This document shows positions 1 to 8,118 of a stretch of DNA of 43,453 nucleotides, piece by piece. A program made the position numbers and the translations under genes. Source of the DNA: JBEBBU01 sp041158225 (GTDB lineage: Bacteria; Pseudomonadota; Gammaproteobacteria; Methylococcales; Methylococcaceae); assembly GCA_041158225.1 (NCBI GenBank), contig JBEBBU010000037.1, positions 1 to 43,453 on the forward strand, given 5' to 3'. The notes below the pieces were generated by a model. That model ran no database searches. It saw only the letters and a program-made list of their open reading frames with translations, and was not told where the DNA came from. The stretch's first letter is position 1. Each line of letters opens with the position of its first letter.

Positions 1-130
1 GCCTCGGTGCCCAGCAAGCGCCAACTCACGAAGATGCCACTGCTGGTGGCCACGGCGACGACGCCCCGGTCCAGGCGCTCGACCTGGCGGCTGCCGGCCA
101 CCGGACCGGCGGACGGCGCCGGGGCGGGCG
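1..130 (-). other. Foreign fragment: start of a PL11 rhamnogalacturonan lyase-like protein
   Basis: Read on the minus strand, in frame with the cheA start, these bases encode SRQVERLDRGVVAV followed by FVSWRLLGTE. I recognise this as the N-terminal signature of family PL11 rhamnogalacturonan lyases (YesW/YesX of Bacillus begin with ARQVEALNRGLVAV and then FVSWRFLGTE), a secreted pectin-degrading family with no link to chemotaxis. GC is 91 of 120 in bases 1-120 against 57 of 120 in 181-300. Secreted lyases often have a Pro-Ala linker after the signal peptide, so two unrelated genes could share the repeat at 131-178. A contig chimera joined at that repeat is the simplest reading; a real fusion is much less likely. 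Confidence 0.75.
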
Positions 131-917
131 CTGGCGCTGGCGCTGGCGCTGGTGCTGGCGCTGGCGCTGGCGCTGGATCAGACGCCTTTGACTCAAGTGG
201 CGTGGTAATTTCCAGCTTGCTGACATCCACAATAAAGGAACAGATCACCTGAATCATGTCCAGATTATCTTCAGTATCCAGTATCAGCGCCTGCTGGCCA
301 GTTGCCAGTGTATGCTGGCTGACTGGTCCCAGTAAGGACAGCTCGCTCAGCAATGCTGCAATATCCCTTTCAGGAAGTTCTGGCAGCCCGATCTGGTAGC
401 GCACCCCCTTGGCTGGAGGGGCCATGGTATCCAGCGCGGCAGATACCGTCACGGATTCAGGCACAGCTTCATCAGCAATATCTTCTGCAGGCGCAACCAC
501 AACTGCATCTGAGGCAACATCGGCATCTACTTCGTCTGACAGGCTGTTCAATATTGCCAGCAGTTCATCAGCCGCCGCCTTGTCCAGCTCTACCTTGTCC
601 CTCTGTGCCTCAAGCAGCCCGGAAAGCACATCCTTGGACTTGAGAAAAGCATCGATATGCGCTTCAGACATCGGGACCTCACCCCGCCTGATCCTGTCCA
701 GCAGGCTCTCCATGACATGAGTAACCTCCGTCATTTCCGTCAGGCCGAAAGTTGCAGCGCCCCCCTTGATCGAATGAGCAACACGGAATATGGCATTACA
801 GTCATCAAGGTTCTGAGCTTCAAGATCGAAGTCCAGCAGCAGGCGCTCCATGTCAGCGAGCAGCTCGCTGGACTCTTCGAAAAAGATTTCAAAAAAACTT
901 TCCAGATCAAGATCCAT
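1..917 (-). CDS. cheA: CheA histidine kinase, N-terminal part, running into foreign sequence
   Basis: The open frame starts at the ATG at 917, 12 bases after the cheZ stop, and leaves the window at base 1. Residues 1-110 form an Hpt (P1) domain with the phospho-acceptor motif HSIKGG, His48, matching E. coli CheA numbering. After an acidic linker, residues ~155-230 look like the P2-like helper domain of pseudomonad-type CheA, with a 'LPERDIAALLSEL' start. A Pro-Ala repeat follows, and then residues that are not CheA at all but resemble a polysaccharide lyase (see the entry at 1-130). The dimerisation, ATPase and CheW-like domains are therefore not seen. Its position after cheZ fits the usual cheZ-cheA order and this is probably the main flagellar kinase. 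The CheA identity is secure only for 178-917. Confidence 0.85.
   Translation of the reverse strand, partial: MDLDLESFFEIFFEESSELLADMERLLLDFDLEAQNLDDCNAIFRVAHSIKGGAATFGLTEMTEVTHVMESLLDRIRRGEVPMSEAHIDAFLKSKDVLSGLLEAQRDKVELDKAAADELLAILNSLSDEVDADVASDAVVVAPAEDIADEAVPESVTVSAALDTMAPPAKGVRYQIGLPELPERDIAALLSELSLLGPVSQHTLATGQQALILDTEDNLDMIQVICSFIVDVSKLEITTPLESKASDPAPAPAPAPAPAPAPAPAPAPSAGPVAGSRQVERLDRGVVAVATSSGIFVSWRLLGTE
131..178. repeat. GCTGGC hexamer repeat coding for a Pro-Ala linker
   Basis: Eight consecutive hexamers of the CTGGCG type, with one CTGGTG at 149-154 and a final CTGGAT, read as (Ala-Pro)n on the minus strand. It lies exactly at the switch from cheA-like to lyase-like coding and from about 48% to 76% GC. 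Such a tract is prone to slippage and to assembler mis-joining. Confidence 0.9.
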
Positions 918-929
918 GCTTCATCTACC

Positions 930-1595
930 CTAGAAGCCGAGACTGCTCAGAAGATCATCCACTTCATCCTGAGAACTGTAACGCCCTTTGTTGACATCCG
1001 GCTCAATCACCGGCCCCTCCTCCTCTCTCTGTGGCTGGTGGGTCCGCTGCAGGGCAACATCAAGACTGGTGCGCGGCAGTATGTGCGGATACTGCTTGAG
1101 CATCTCAATCAGTTGCATCTCGATTTCCTGCACCAGCGTCATCGCCTTGGATACTACCTGTCCGGTAAGATCCTGAAACTCCTGCGCCATCATGATATCC
1201 AGAGCCAGCTGATTGGTGCTGTCCACCTTGTCGGTCATCGTCGCAAGATGTTCATAGGTTCTGCTGATCTGCAGTTTGAGCGCATCGCTCAGGGCCGGCT
1301 CATCTGCCAGCACCTGTTCCCACTCCTGGGTCAGCGTCTGTGCTGTCTTTCGGATATCATTCTGCAGCGGGGTAATGACCTCAACCGCACTCAAAACCTT
1401 GTCAGCAGCATCCTGAGTTGTCTTGACAACATAATCCAGTCTTGTGTGGACATCGGGAATATCTCCTACAATGGTCTCAAGCACCTGGTCAAAACCCAGA
1501 GCCCGCAAACTCTCATGGAGATTCCGCGTGATGACAGCGAGGTGAGCAATCATATCCCCGGCGTCACTTGAAGGTGCAGCATCCTTTTGTGTCAT
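930..1595 (-). CDS. cheZ: CheZ, CheY-P phosphatase
   Basis: The 221-residue product would dephosphorylate CheY-P in the cytoplasm and so end the flagellar switching signal. It has the family's long helical hairpin, the catalytic region MMAQEFQDLTGQ with the conserved Asp and the active-site Gln (residues ~136-147), and the CheY-binding tail DDLLSSLGF joined by a flexible acidic linker. Length and layout match E. coli CheZ (214 residues). The stop is 12 bases before the cheA start, and the gene follows a receptor gene. CheZ is typical of beta- and gammaproteobacteria with flagellar chemotaxis, which argues that this cluster controls swimming. Confidence 0.97.
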   Translation of the reverse strand: MTQKDAAPSSDAGDMIAHLAVITRNLHESLRALGFDQVLETIVGDIPDVHTRLDYVVKTTQDAADKVLSAVEVITPLQNDIRKTAQTLTQEWEQVLADEPALSDALKLQISRTYEHLATMTDKVDSTNQLALDIMMAQEFQDLTGQVVSKAMTLVQEIEMQLIEMLKQYPHILPRTSLDVALQRTHQPQREEEGPVIEPDVNKGRYSSQDEVDDLLSSLGF

Positions 1596-1610
1596 AACTG
1601 AGCTCCTGGA

Positions 1611-3671
1611 TTAGAAAGAACCAAAACCTCTTTCATCCTTGTCCAGCGGCAGGATGTCCTTGGGGGAAAGTGTCCTGGCAGATGCCGAAGATACCTCGCT
1701 ACTTTCTGCCTGTGCGCGGACAGGCACGGCTGACTCCGCAGCTTTCTGCTTCAGCAGCAACTGCTGGATCTGAAGCAGCATCTCCGGTGAAATGTTTTCC
1801 AGACCAGGCATCAGTGCTGATCTGGCTGCTTTCTGACGGGGACGCAGACTGAAGCGGGCAATTTCCGTCTTGATACGTTCAGCCACGTCATTGAGGCCTG
1901 AAGATGATGCAGAAAGCTCCTCGGCCTGCTGGCTGCCATTCTGCGCTGCCTTGGCGACCTGATTCATGGCCACATTGATCTGGGACACGCCTCTGGACTG
2001 CTCGGTACTGGCAGTAGCAATCTCTGCTACCAGATCCTTGACCTTGATGACATTGGATACGATAAGATCCAGTGCATCACGGGTTTCTGCCGCGATCTTG
2101 ACACCCTCGGCAACCCGACGGCTGGAATCTTCAATAAGGTCGGCGGTTTCCCGCGCAGCCTTGGCGCTACGTCCCGCCAGATTACGAACTTCCTGGGCCA
2201 CCACCGCAAACCCGCGGCCATGCTGACCGGCACGCGCTGCCTCCACTGCAGCATTCAGCGCCAGCAGGTTGGTCTGGAATGCAATTTCATCAATCACCTT
2301 GATGATCTTGGAAATATTCTGGGCGGAAATATTGATGGCCTCCATGGCTGATGCCATGTTTTCCATCTTCTTCTGTCCAAGTTGCGCCGTCTCGGTCGCC
2401 CCCACCACCAGCTGGTTGGCAGTATTGGCATTATCGGTATTCGCCTTGACCTGACTGTCGGTCTCTTCAAGGCTGGAAGTCACTTCTTCGACCGAGGACG
2501 ACTGTTCCTGTGAGGATGCCGCCATATTCTGGGATGCCGCATTCAGCTCTATGGCTGACTGTGTCATCTCCTCAACCGCATCCACAATCTGGTAAAGCGT
2601 TCCGTTCAGCCGGTCCAGACCATTCTCATAGGAGTTCTTGACATCGAGAAAATCACCATGGAACTCGCCTTCCAGACGCACACTGAGATTGTTGTTGCTC
2701 AGTTCGGCAATAGCGCCGGAAAGACTGTTGACCGGATTGATCACGGCATCCAGGGTCCTGTTGATGCCATCCACGATCTTGGCATACTCGCCCCTGTGAC
2801 GGGCGCTGTCTGCACGCGTCGCCAGCTTCCCGTCGAGGGCTGCGTTGACCAGCAGATTGGTATCTTCCACCAGCATGTTCAGGTTGTCGCGCACGGCAAC
2901 GATACCGCGACGGGTATCAATGGTGCTACCGGTACATGAAGCTTCCGGAGGCAGTTCAATATTCAGATCACCTTTGGAAATGGAAAAAAAGGCATTATTG
3001 ATAGCCTTGAGCGCGGTATTATCGAACCACTCCACCACGGTATAAAGGCGCTTGCCTTCGCCATCAAAAATTGGACTGGCCATCAGGTTGAAATTGGAGT
3101 TGCCCAGCGTGATATTGGAGCGGACAGGCTTGCTCAGTGCATCCATCATCTTGCGCTGGTGCGCCGGATTCCTGTGGAAGATATCCATATTGGCGCCCAA
3201 CACCTGATCCTTGTTGAAGTTGGGCAGGTTTTTCTTGATTTCAGGCTCGTTCACCTCAAACATTTGCTGCAAGGCGTCATTCATGTAAATGATGTTATAG
3301 TCCTTGTCAGCCAGCTGGATGTTCACGGAAATTGAATTCAGGATGGAATAAAGCAGGTTCTGGTTTTTCTCCCAGAGATCCATCAGTTTATTCACCATGG
3401 GAGCGCAATGGGGATCCTCACCATTCGGATCCATGCGTTTGGTAAGCACGCCCGATTCCACAGCAGCAAGCAGATCCTCCAGGCCATGGACGTATTGAAT
3501 GTCGTTTTCATGCATTGCTGTCATCTCTTCTTCAATGGGTGATTGTGGGACTATGTTTTCAGTGGGTAACTCATCAGTGGGCTTTACAGCCTCCGTGGTC
3601 CACTCCAGAGGATCGTTGGCCATCCTTGATCTGGACCTGCTCCGCCGCGGCGTATTTTTCTGTTCAACCAT
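1611..3671 (-). CDS. Soluble PAS methyl-accepting chemotaxis protein with C-terminal docking pentapeptide
   Basis: This 686-residue receptor has no membrane segment. The N-terminus is basic (RRSRSRSR), a PAS domain spans about residues 104-222 (it includes the motif MDIFHRNP), HAMP-like helices cover about 225-365, and an MCP signalling domain covers about 370-610 with the hairpin tip IAFQTNLLALNAAVEAARAG. The tip is the E. coli-like type, unlike the other three receptors in the window. A flexible tail of ~75 residues ends in GFGSF, which fits the x-aromatic-x-x-aromatic consensus of CheR/CheB tethering pentapeptides. The PAS ligand is unknown. Its place beside cheZ, parA-like and cheW suggests that it feeds the flagellar kinase array. 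A second Met at residue 17 is a possible start. Confidence 0.93.
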   Translation of the reverse strand: MVEQKNTPRRSRSRSRMANDPLEWTTEAVKPTDELPTENIVPQSPIEEEMTAMHENDIQYVHGLEDLLAAVESGVLTKRMDPNGEDPHCAPMVNKLMDLWEKNQNLLYSILNSISVNIQLADKDYNIIYMNDALQQMFEVNEPEIKKNLPNFNKDQVLGANMDIFHRNPAHQRKMMDALSKPVRSNITLGNSNFNLMASPIFDGEGKRLYTVVEWFDNTALKAINNAFFSISKGDLNIELPPEASCTGSTIDTRRGIVAVRDNLNMLVEDTNLLVNAALDGKLATRADSARHRGEYAKIVDGINRTLDAVINPVNSLSGAIAELSNNNLSVRLEGEFHGDFLDVKNSYENGLDRLNGTLYQIVDAVEEMTQSAIELNAASQNMAASSQEQSSSVEEVTSSLEETDSQVKANTDNANTANQLVVGATETAQLGQKKMENMASAMEAINISAQNISKIIKVIDEIAFQTNLLALNAAVEAARAGQHGRGFAVVAQEVRNLAGRSAKAARETADLIEDSSRRVAEGVKIAAETRDALDLIVSNVIKVKDLVAEIATASTEQSRGVSQINVAMNQVAKAAQNGSQQAEELSASSSGLNDVAERIKTEIARFSLRPRQKAARSALMPGLENISPEMLLQIQQLLLKQKAAESAVPVRAQAESSEVSSASARTLSPKDILPLDKDERGFGSF

Positions 3672-3712
3672 GTTCGTTCAGTCTCTCACATGAATCGCTG
3701 ATCTGCGCCCGG

Positions 3713-4402
3713 TCACGTGCGAATCATCGCACGCGCAAGCGCCACAAACTCCTGACATGCGCGATTTCTGGGGGCATACTCAAAAATACTCTGGGCATAT
3801 CCCATGGCCTCGGCAAGCTGGACGGAGCGATGGATCACCTGCGGCAGCAGCTGCTCCGGAAACCGGCTCTGCAGACGCTCCAGATTTTCCTGATGCAGTT
3901 TCAGGCGCTGGTCATAGCGACTGCACAGCAGTTTGAGCTTGTCCCAGGAAACACCGCATCCAGACATCTGCTGTAGCAGGCGGCTGGTGCCCTGCAGGCT
4001 CAGATACTCGGCCTCGATAGGCGTAAGCACGCAGTCAGCCGCCCGCATGAGGCTGGCAACCGTGCCATTCCAGACTGGTGGCGCATCAATGATGCAGATA
4101 CCGGAAGGCCAGACGATATCCGTGAGCCCGTCATTTTCAGGCCGCAAACCGGCATACCCGGGAAGCAGGGATAGTCCGGGGCGCAGCTCACGAAGCTGCC
4201 CACCCTGACCGGAAAGCCAGTGACCGACATGCCAGACACAGTCTTCGTCCCTGACCCCAAGCGCGGCAGTCAGATGCATCTGCGGATCGAGATCAATCAG
4301 CACGACTTCACGCTTCAGGACGCCAGCAATGGCAGCTCCCAGATTGAGGGATGTCGTCGTCTTGCCGACGCCACCTTTCTGATTGAAGACCAGAATGCGC
4401 AT
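3713..4402 (-). CDS. ParA/MinD-family ATPase of the chemotaxis cluster
   Basis: The 229-residue protein carries the deviant Walker A motif KGGVGKTT at residues 9-16, the DLDPQ motif at about 37-41 and an IIDAPP Walker B-like strand near residue 105, so it should be a dimerising ATPase. Chemotaxis clusters of pseudomonads, vibrios and relatives often hold such a gene (ParC in Vibrio), where it places the signalling array at the cell pole. No ParB or parS partner is evident here, and the gene sits 20 bases after cheW and 41 bases before a receptor gene. Array positioning is therefore favoured over chromosome partition, by context only. Confidence 0.88.
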   Translation of the reverse strand: MRILVFNQKGGVGKTTTSLNLGAAIAGVLKREVVLIDLDPQMHLTAALGVRDEDCVWHVGHWLSGQGGQLRELRPGLSLLPGYAGLRPENDGLTDIVWPSGICIIDAPPVWNGTVASLMRAADCVLTPIEAEYLSLQGTSRLLQQMSGCGVSWDKLKLLCSRYDQRLKLHQENLERLQSRFPEQLLPQVIHRSVQLAEAMGYAQSIFEYAPRNRACQEFVALARAMIRT

Positions 4403-4422
4403 CCAGGTTACCCTGCTAGCAG

Positions 4423-4983
4423 CTAGAGCGCGGCATCATGCCCAACATCCAGGACTGGCATGGTGATTTCACCGGTATGAGAACTGACCAGGCGCTCGAT
4501 ATCAAGCAGTATCACCACTCTGTCATCCTGTTTACCCAAGCCCTGAATCACGCTGCCATCCTTGTCTCCGCTACCAAAACGGGGAGGCGCATCAATCTGG
4601 GCCGCAGCAATCTCCATGACTTCAGTCACGTGATCCACGATCAGGCCAACCGGCACATCATCAATATCAAGCACAATAATGACCGTACGCTCAGTATAGG
4701 CAATCTCCGGCATCCTGAAGCGGAGACGGACATCCATCACTGGAATAACCTTGCCGCGCAGATTGATTACACCCTTGATATAAGCAGGCACATCAGGCAC
4801 CTCCATCACACGCTGCATACCGACTATTTCCGTGACATAACTGATGCCCACACCGTACTCTTCGCCGGCGATGCCGAAAGTCAGATACATGTCCTGAATG
4901 TTGTTTTCGTCATTGAAAACAAGCTCGGTATTTTCATTTTCATAGTTGCGTCCGCGCGTAGCGGCCACTTCGGTATTGCTCAT
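4423..4983 (-). CDS. cheW: CheW coupling protein
   Basis: The 186-residue single-domain protein would link receptors to CheA in the array. After a ~30-residue N-terminal extension it shows the CheW fold signatures: YLTFGIAGEEYGV, the loop VPDVPAYIKGVINLRGKVIPVMDVR at about 75-100 with the conserved NLRG, and the C-terminal strand set ending near VVILLDIERL. It lies 36 bases after cheB and 20 bases before the ParA-like gene. This is the most canonical CheW of the window and probably serves the cheZ-linked kinase. Confidence 0.96.
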   Translation of the reverse strand: MSNTEVAATRGRNYENENTELVFNDENNIQDMYLTFGIAGEEYGVGISYVTEIVGMQRVMEVPDVPAYIKGVINLRGKVIPVMDVRLRFRMPEIAYTERTVIIVLDIDDVPVGLIVDHVTEVMEIAAAQIDAPPRFGSGDKDGSVIQGLGKQDDRVVILLDIERLVSSHTGEITMPVLDVGHDAAL

Positions 4984-5019
4984 ACTGGGAGGCTCCTGAG
5001 AATAGGGTATGAACCGGGC

Positions 5020-6081
5020 TTAGCGTTTCCTGAGTGCATTGACAAGGGCCGCCGGGATCTGCTCCAGCGGTAGCACCTGCTGGGCTGCCCCGACCTGCTG
5101 GGCCGCATGAGGCATACCAAATACAACCGATGTCTTTTCATCCTGGGCATAGGTTCTGCCTCCTGCCTTGTAGATGGCCAGCAGGCCTGCGGCTCCATCC
5201 TTGCCCATACCCGTCAGGATGGCTGCTGCAGTATTGCGTCCCGCTTCGGCGGCCACCGACTCAAACAGAACGTCCACGGCAGGCCTGCTATAGTTCACAG
5301 GGGGCCCGGGCTCCAGCCTGACACGATATTCACCACCCGAGCGTACAACACGCATATGCTGGTCACCACCAGGTGCCAGCAATATCCTGCCAGGAAGAAT
5401 ACGGTCGTTGGCTTCCGCCTCCTTGACTCGCATCTTGCAGAGACCATTCAGCCTCTCGGCGAAACTGTGGGTAAACCCGGCCGGCATATGCTGCACAATG
5501 ACAATGCCTGGGGCATCTGCAGGAAAAGCGGGTAATATACGGGTCAACGCTTCCACACCGCCGGTGGATGAACCGATGGCAATAAGACTGTCCGTGGTTT
5601 CCTCGATGCTGGCGACATCCTCAACGACTCTTGGGGTACTGCTGCGCTGCTGCATATAGCGCGAAACATCGACCCTGGCGGCAGCCTTGACCTTCTGATT
5701 GATGGCTTCCAGCATCTGCGGCAGCTCATCCACCAGACCGATCGATGGCTTGGCAACAACATCAACAGCACCAGACTCCAGAGCATCCAGCGTCACGCGC
5801 TTGCCTTCCTGGGTCAGGGAACTGATCATGACCGTAGGAATCGGCATGACCGGCATGAACCGCTTAAGGAAAGTCACGCCATCCATACGCGGCATTTCGA
5901 CATCCAGCGTAATCACATCCGGTCGCAACTCCACCATCAGGTCGCGCGCCCGGTAGGGATCGGAAGCCATACCCACCACTTCCAGATCGGGATCATGCGC
6001 CATGCCGGTCGACAGCAATTTCCTGACAAGGGCTGAATCATCGACTATAAGTACCCTGATGGGTTTTTTCATTCGACTCAT
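5020..6081 (-). CDS. cheB: CheB, receptor methylesterase/deamidase
   Basis: The start is the ATG at 6081, which overlaps the cheR stop as ATGA; a longer frame exists upstream but lies within cheR. The 353-residue product has a full receiver (VLIVDDSALVRKLL with the acidic pair, phospho-acceptor Asp in LDVEMPRMDG, Lys in AKPS) and a C-terminal methylesterase domain. The Ser-His-Asp triad is visible in IGSSTGGV, VQHMPAGFTHSFAERL and TGMGKDG. It would remove methyl groups from receptor glutamates when phosphorylated by CheA, giving adaptation. All key residues are present, in contrast to the second CheB at 20541-21599. Confidence 0.97.
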   Translation of the reverse strand: MSRMKKPIRVLIVDDSALVRKLLSTGMAHDPDLEVVGMASDPYRARDLMVELRPDVITLDVEMPRMDGVTFLKRFMPVMPIPTVMISSLTQEGKRVTLDALESGAVDVVAKPSIGLVDELPQMLEAINQKVKAAARVDVSRYMQQRSSTPRVVEDVASIEETTDSLIAIGSSTGGVEALTRILPAFPADAPGIVIVQHMPAGFTHSFAERLNGLCKMRVKEAEANDRILPGRILLAPGGDQHMRVVRSGGEYRVRLEPGPPVNYSRPAVDVLFESVAAEAGRNTAAAILTGMGKDGAAGLLAIYKAGGRTYAQDEKTSVVFGMPHAAQQVGAAQQVLPLEQIPAALVNALRKR

Positions 6082-6908
6082 GACTGCTGTTTCTGGTAAA
6101 TGCCACTGGCAATGCTTACCCATGGCGTATTGAGATCGCGGATGGACACGGTCACGCTGGTCAGCAGCCAGGTTCCAGGAGCCGCCACCTGATAGAGTGC
6201 ATTCAGCACCTTGGCCTGCGTTGGCTTGTCGAAATAGTAAAGCACATTGCGACAGAAAATGACATGGAAGGTCTTGCGAAAAGCATAGGGCGTACTGGTC
6301 AGGTTCATGCGCCGGAAAAGACACATATTGCGGATATCCGGACTGACCCGATACTGGTTGATACCCGCTGATTCAAAATAGCGCGCCAGCATATCGGGTG
6401 TGGTCTGCTCCAGATGCGAGGCACCATAGATGCCTGCTTCTGCCTGCTTGATGATGGGTTCACTGATATCCGTACCAAGAATGGCAAGATTATTGTTGGC
6501 CCAGACCCGCCCTCTTTTCTCGGCAGCCAGCATGGCGATGGTATAAGCCTCATCGCCGGAAGATGCGGCTGCGCTCCAGATCCTTACCTCTTTGGAAGGA
6601 AGGGTTGGCAGAATGGTGTCGCAGAAGAAATCCAGCACCACTGGTTCACGAAAAAAATAGGTATGATTGGTGGAGCATGCGTGAATAACGGCAAGACGCA
6701 GTTCATGCGATGTATCCAGCGGCAGCAGTGACCAGAGGCTGAGCAGGTTATCAACTTTCTGCAGTTCACAGACACGCAGCAGGCGACTCATCAGCAGATC
6801 ATGCTTCTTGTCTTCATAAAAGAAGCCACAGGATGTATGCAGCCAGGAGCGTATCTGCTCGAAAGCCTGCTCCTCCCGGGGCGACACGGTCATATCACGT
6901 TGCAGCAT
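6078..6908 (-). CDS. cheR: CheR, receptor methyltransferase
   Basis: The 276-residue protein would transfer methyl groups from S-adenosylmethionine to receptor glutamates. It has the N-terminal helical CheR domain (about residues 10-85) and a Rossmann methyltransferase domain. The SAM-binding motif reads RIWSAAASSGDEAYTIAML, a slightly altered form of the usual WSAACSTGEEPYS. The RNVLYYFD motif near residue 232 is conserved. The gene overlaps the end of the short cheA by 14 bases and the start of cheB by 4 bases, so the three are probably translationally coupled. Confidence 0.95.
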   Translation of the reverse strand: MLQRDMTVSPREEQAFEQIRSWLHTSCGFFYEDKKHDLLMSRLLRVCELQKVDNLLSLWSLLPLDTSHELRLAVIHACSTNHTYFFREPVVLDFFCDTILPTLPSKEVRIWSAAASSGDEAYTIAMLAAEKRGRVWANNNLAILGTDISEPIIKQAEAGIYGASHLEQTTPDMLARYFESAGINQYRVSPDIRNMCLFRRMNLTSTPYAFRKTFHVIFCRNVLYYFDKPTQAKVLNALYQVAAPGTWLLTSVTVSIRDLNTPWVSIASGIYQKQQS

Positions 6909-8112
6909 GTCTGTATCCTAGTGCTAAAGTCTCACAATCAAGCACGATGGCGACTTCGCCCGTACCCAGTAGCGCGTATCCAAGAGCAGCCCGGATGGAC
7001 TCCAGCCGCCCCTGCAGGGGCTTCATGACCACCTGCTGCTGATCAAGCAGTTCATCCACAGCCAGACCAAGCAGCCCCTGACGTGTATTGAACACAATCA
7101 CGATCTGCTGGCTGATTGGCGGGTGTTCACAGGGCTCATTATAGAACTGCTGCAGACGGCAGACCGGCACAATATTGTTCCTTATTTTCAGGATTTCAGC
7201 ACCCGATTGAGCGCTGATCTGATACTCCTGCCGGCTGTCCGGGCGCAGAACCTCATTAACGACATCAATAGGCGCCGCATAGATACGCTGCCCCACCCGT
7301 ACAATCATACTGTCCAGAAACACCAGCGTCATGGGTATGGACAGCATAACATCCGTTCCGTGCCCTTCCCTGGTCTCAAGGGTGATCCGCCCTCTCAAAG
7401 CCTGCATGGTACTGTTCAGCACATCCATGCCAACACCACGGCCAGAAAGATTGCTGACAGCCTCTGCTGTCGAAAATCCCGGGTGGAAAATTACTGGCCA
7501 TAACGACTCGTCATCAGGATTTTCCTGTGCCCCCACCAGCCCCTTTTCCCGTGCCTTGCGTAAAATCTTTTCGCGATTGAGACCGCGACCGTCATCAGAT
7601 ACCGTAATCTGTATTTCGCTGCCTGACTGGGCAGCCTTGAGTACCACACGGCCAGTTTCAGGCTTGCCGATACGCGTCCGCTCCTCGCGGGTCTCAAGCC
7701 CATGATCGACTGAATTCCGCAGTACATGCAACAGTGGTTCATAGAGACGATCCACAATCAGCTTGTCAATCTCGGTTTCCTCACCGATAAGCTCAAGCTC
7801 GATAGCCTTGCCAGTTTCACGTTCCAGCTCGCGCACAGTCCGGCGCATGCGACGAAAAACCTCACCGATCTCGACCAGGCGGAGGCTGGAAGCGGCATCC
7901 TGTATCTCGCGCACCACCAGTTGCAGCCTGTGAGCCGACTTTTCAAATTCAGGCAGTGACATACCGGCAATATCCGGGCTACGCACTGTCTCGGAAACAC
8001 TGAGACTAAGTTCACCCACAAGATCCATCAGCACACCAATCTTGGCGGCATCAATCCGCAACAGGGTGCTGTTTTTGTCGGTCAGCGCCGAATCCACCGC
8101 CGGATTAGTCAT
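6895..8112 (-). CDS. CheA lacking the Hpt domain (P3-P4-P5 only)
   Basis: The 405-residue protein begins almost directly with the P3 dimerisation helices (about residues 18-100). It has a complete HATPase: the N box LRNSVDHG, the G1 box DDGRG, the FHPGFST lid and the G2 box GRGVGMDV. It ends in a CheW-like P5 domain (about 265-405). There is no P1 histidine domain and no P2, so it can bind ATP but has nothing of its own to phosphorylate. R. sphaeroides CheA4 has the same layout and phosphorylates the P1 of its partner CheA3. Here the partner is likely to be the protein at 9518-11791. The gene begins 6 bases after the stop of the 457-residue gene. Confidence 0.93.
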   Translation of the reverse strand: MTNPAVDSALTDKNSTLLRIDAAKIGVLMDLVGELSLSVSETVRSPDIAGMSLPEFEKSAHRLQLVVREIQDAASSLRLVEIGEVFRRMRRTVRELERETGKAIELELIGEETEIDKLIVDRLYEPLLHVLRNSVDHGLETREERTRIGKPETGRVVLKAAQSGSEIQITVSDDGRGLNREKILRKAREKGLVGAQENPDDESLWPVIFHPGFSTAEAVSNLSGRGVGMDVLNSTMQALRGRITLETREGHGTDVMLSIPMTLVFLDSMIVRVGQRIYAAPIDVVNEVLRPDSRQEYQISAQSGAEILKIRNNIVPVCRLQQFYNEPCEHPPISQQIVIVFNTRQGLLGLAVDELLDQQQVVMKPLQGRLESIRAALGYALLGTGEVAIVLDCETLALGYRHAAT

Positions 8113-8118
8113 GCCTGG

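Noticed and set aside
131..178. Short direct repeats as a CRISPR array
   Set aside because: The units are six bases, contiguous and in coding frame, with no spacers.
657..1571. Long rightward open frame of 304 codons opposite cheZ
   Set aside because: It is the antisense shadow of cheZ and the start of cheA, whose leftward products show clear family motifs; the rightward product has no recognisable domain.
6082..6324. N-terminal extension of cheB in the same frame
   Set aside because: It lies inside cheR; the ATG at 6081 overlaps the cheR stop as ATGA and gives the normal CheB length.
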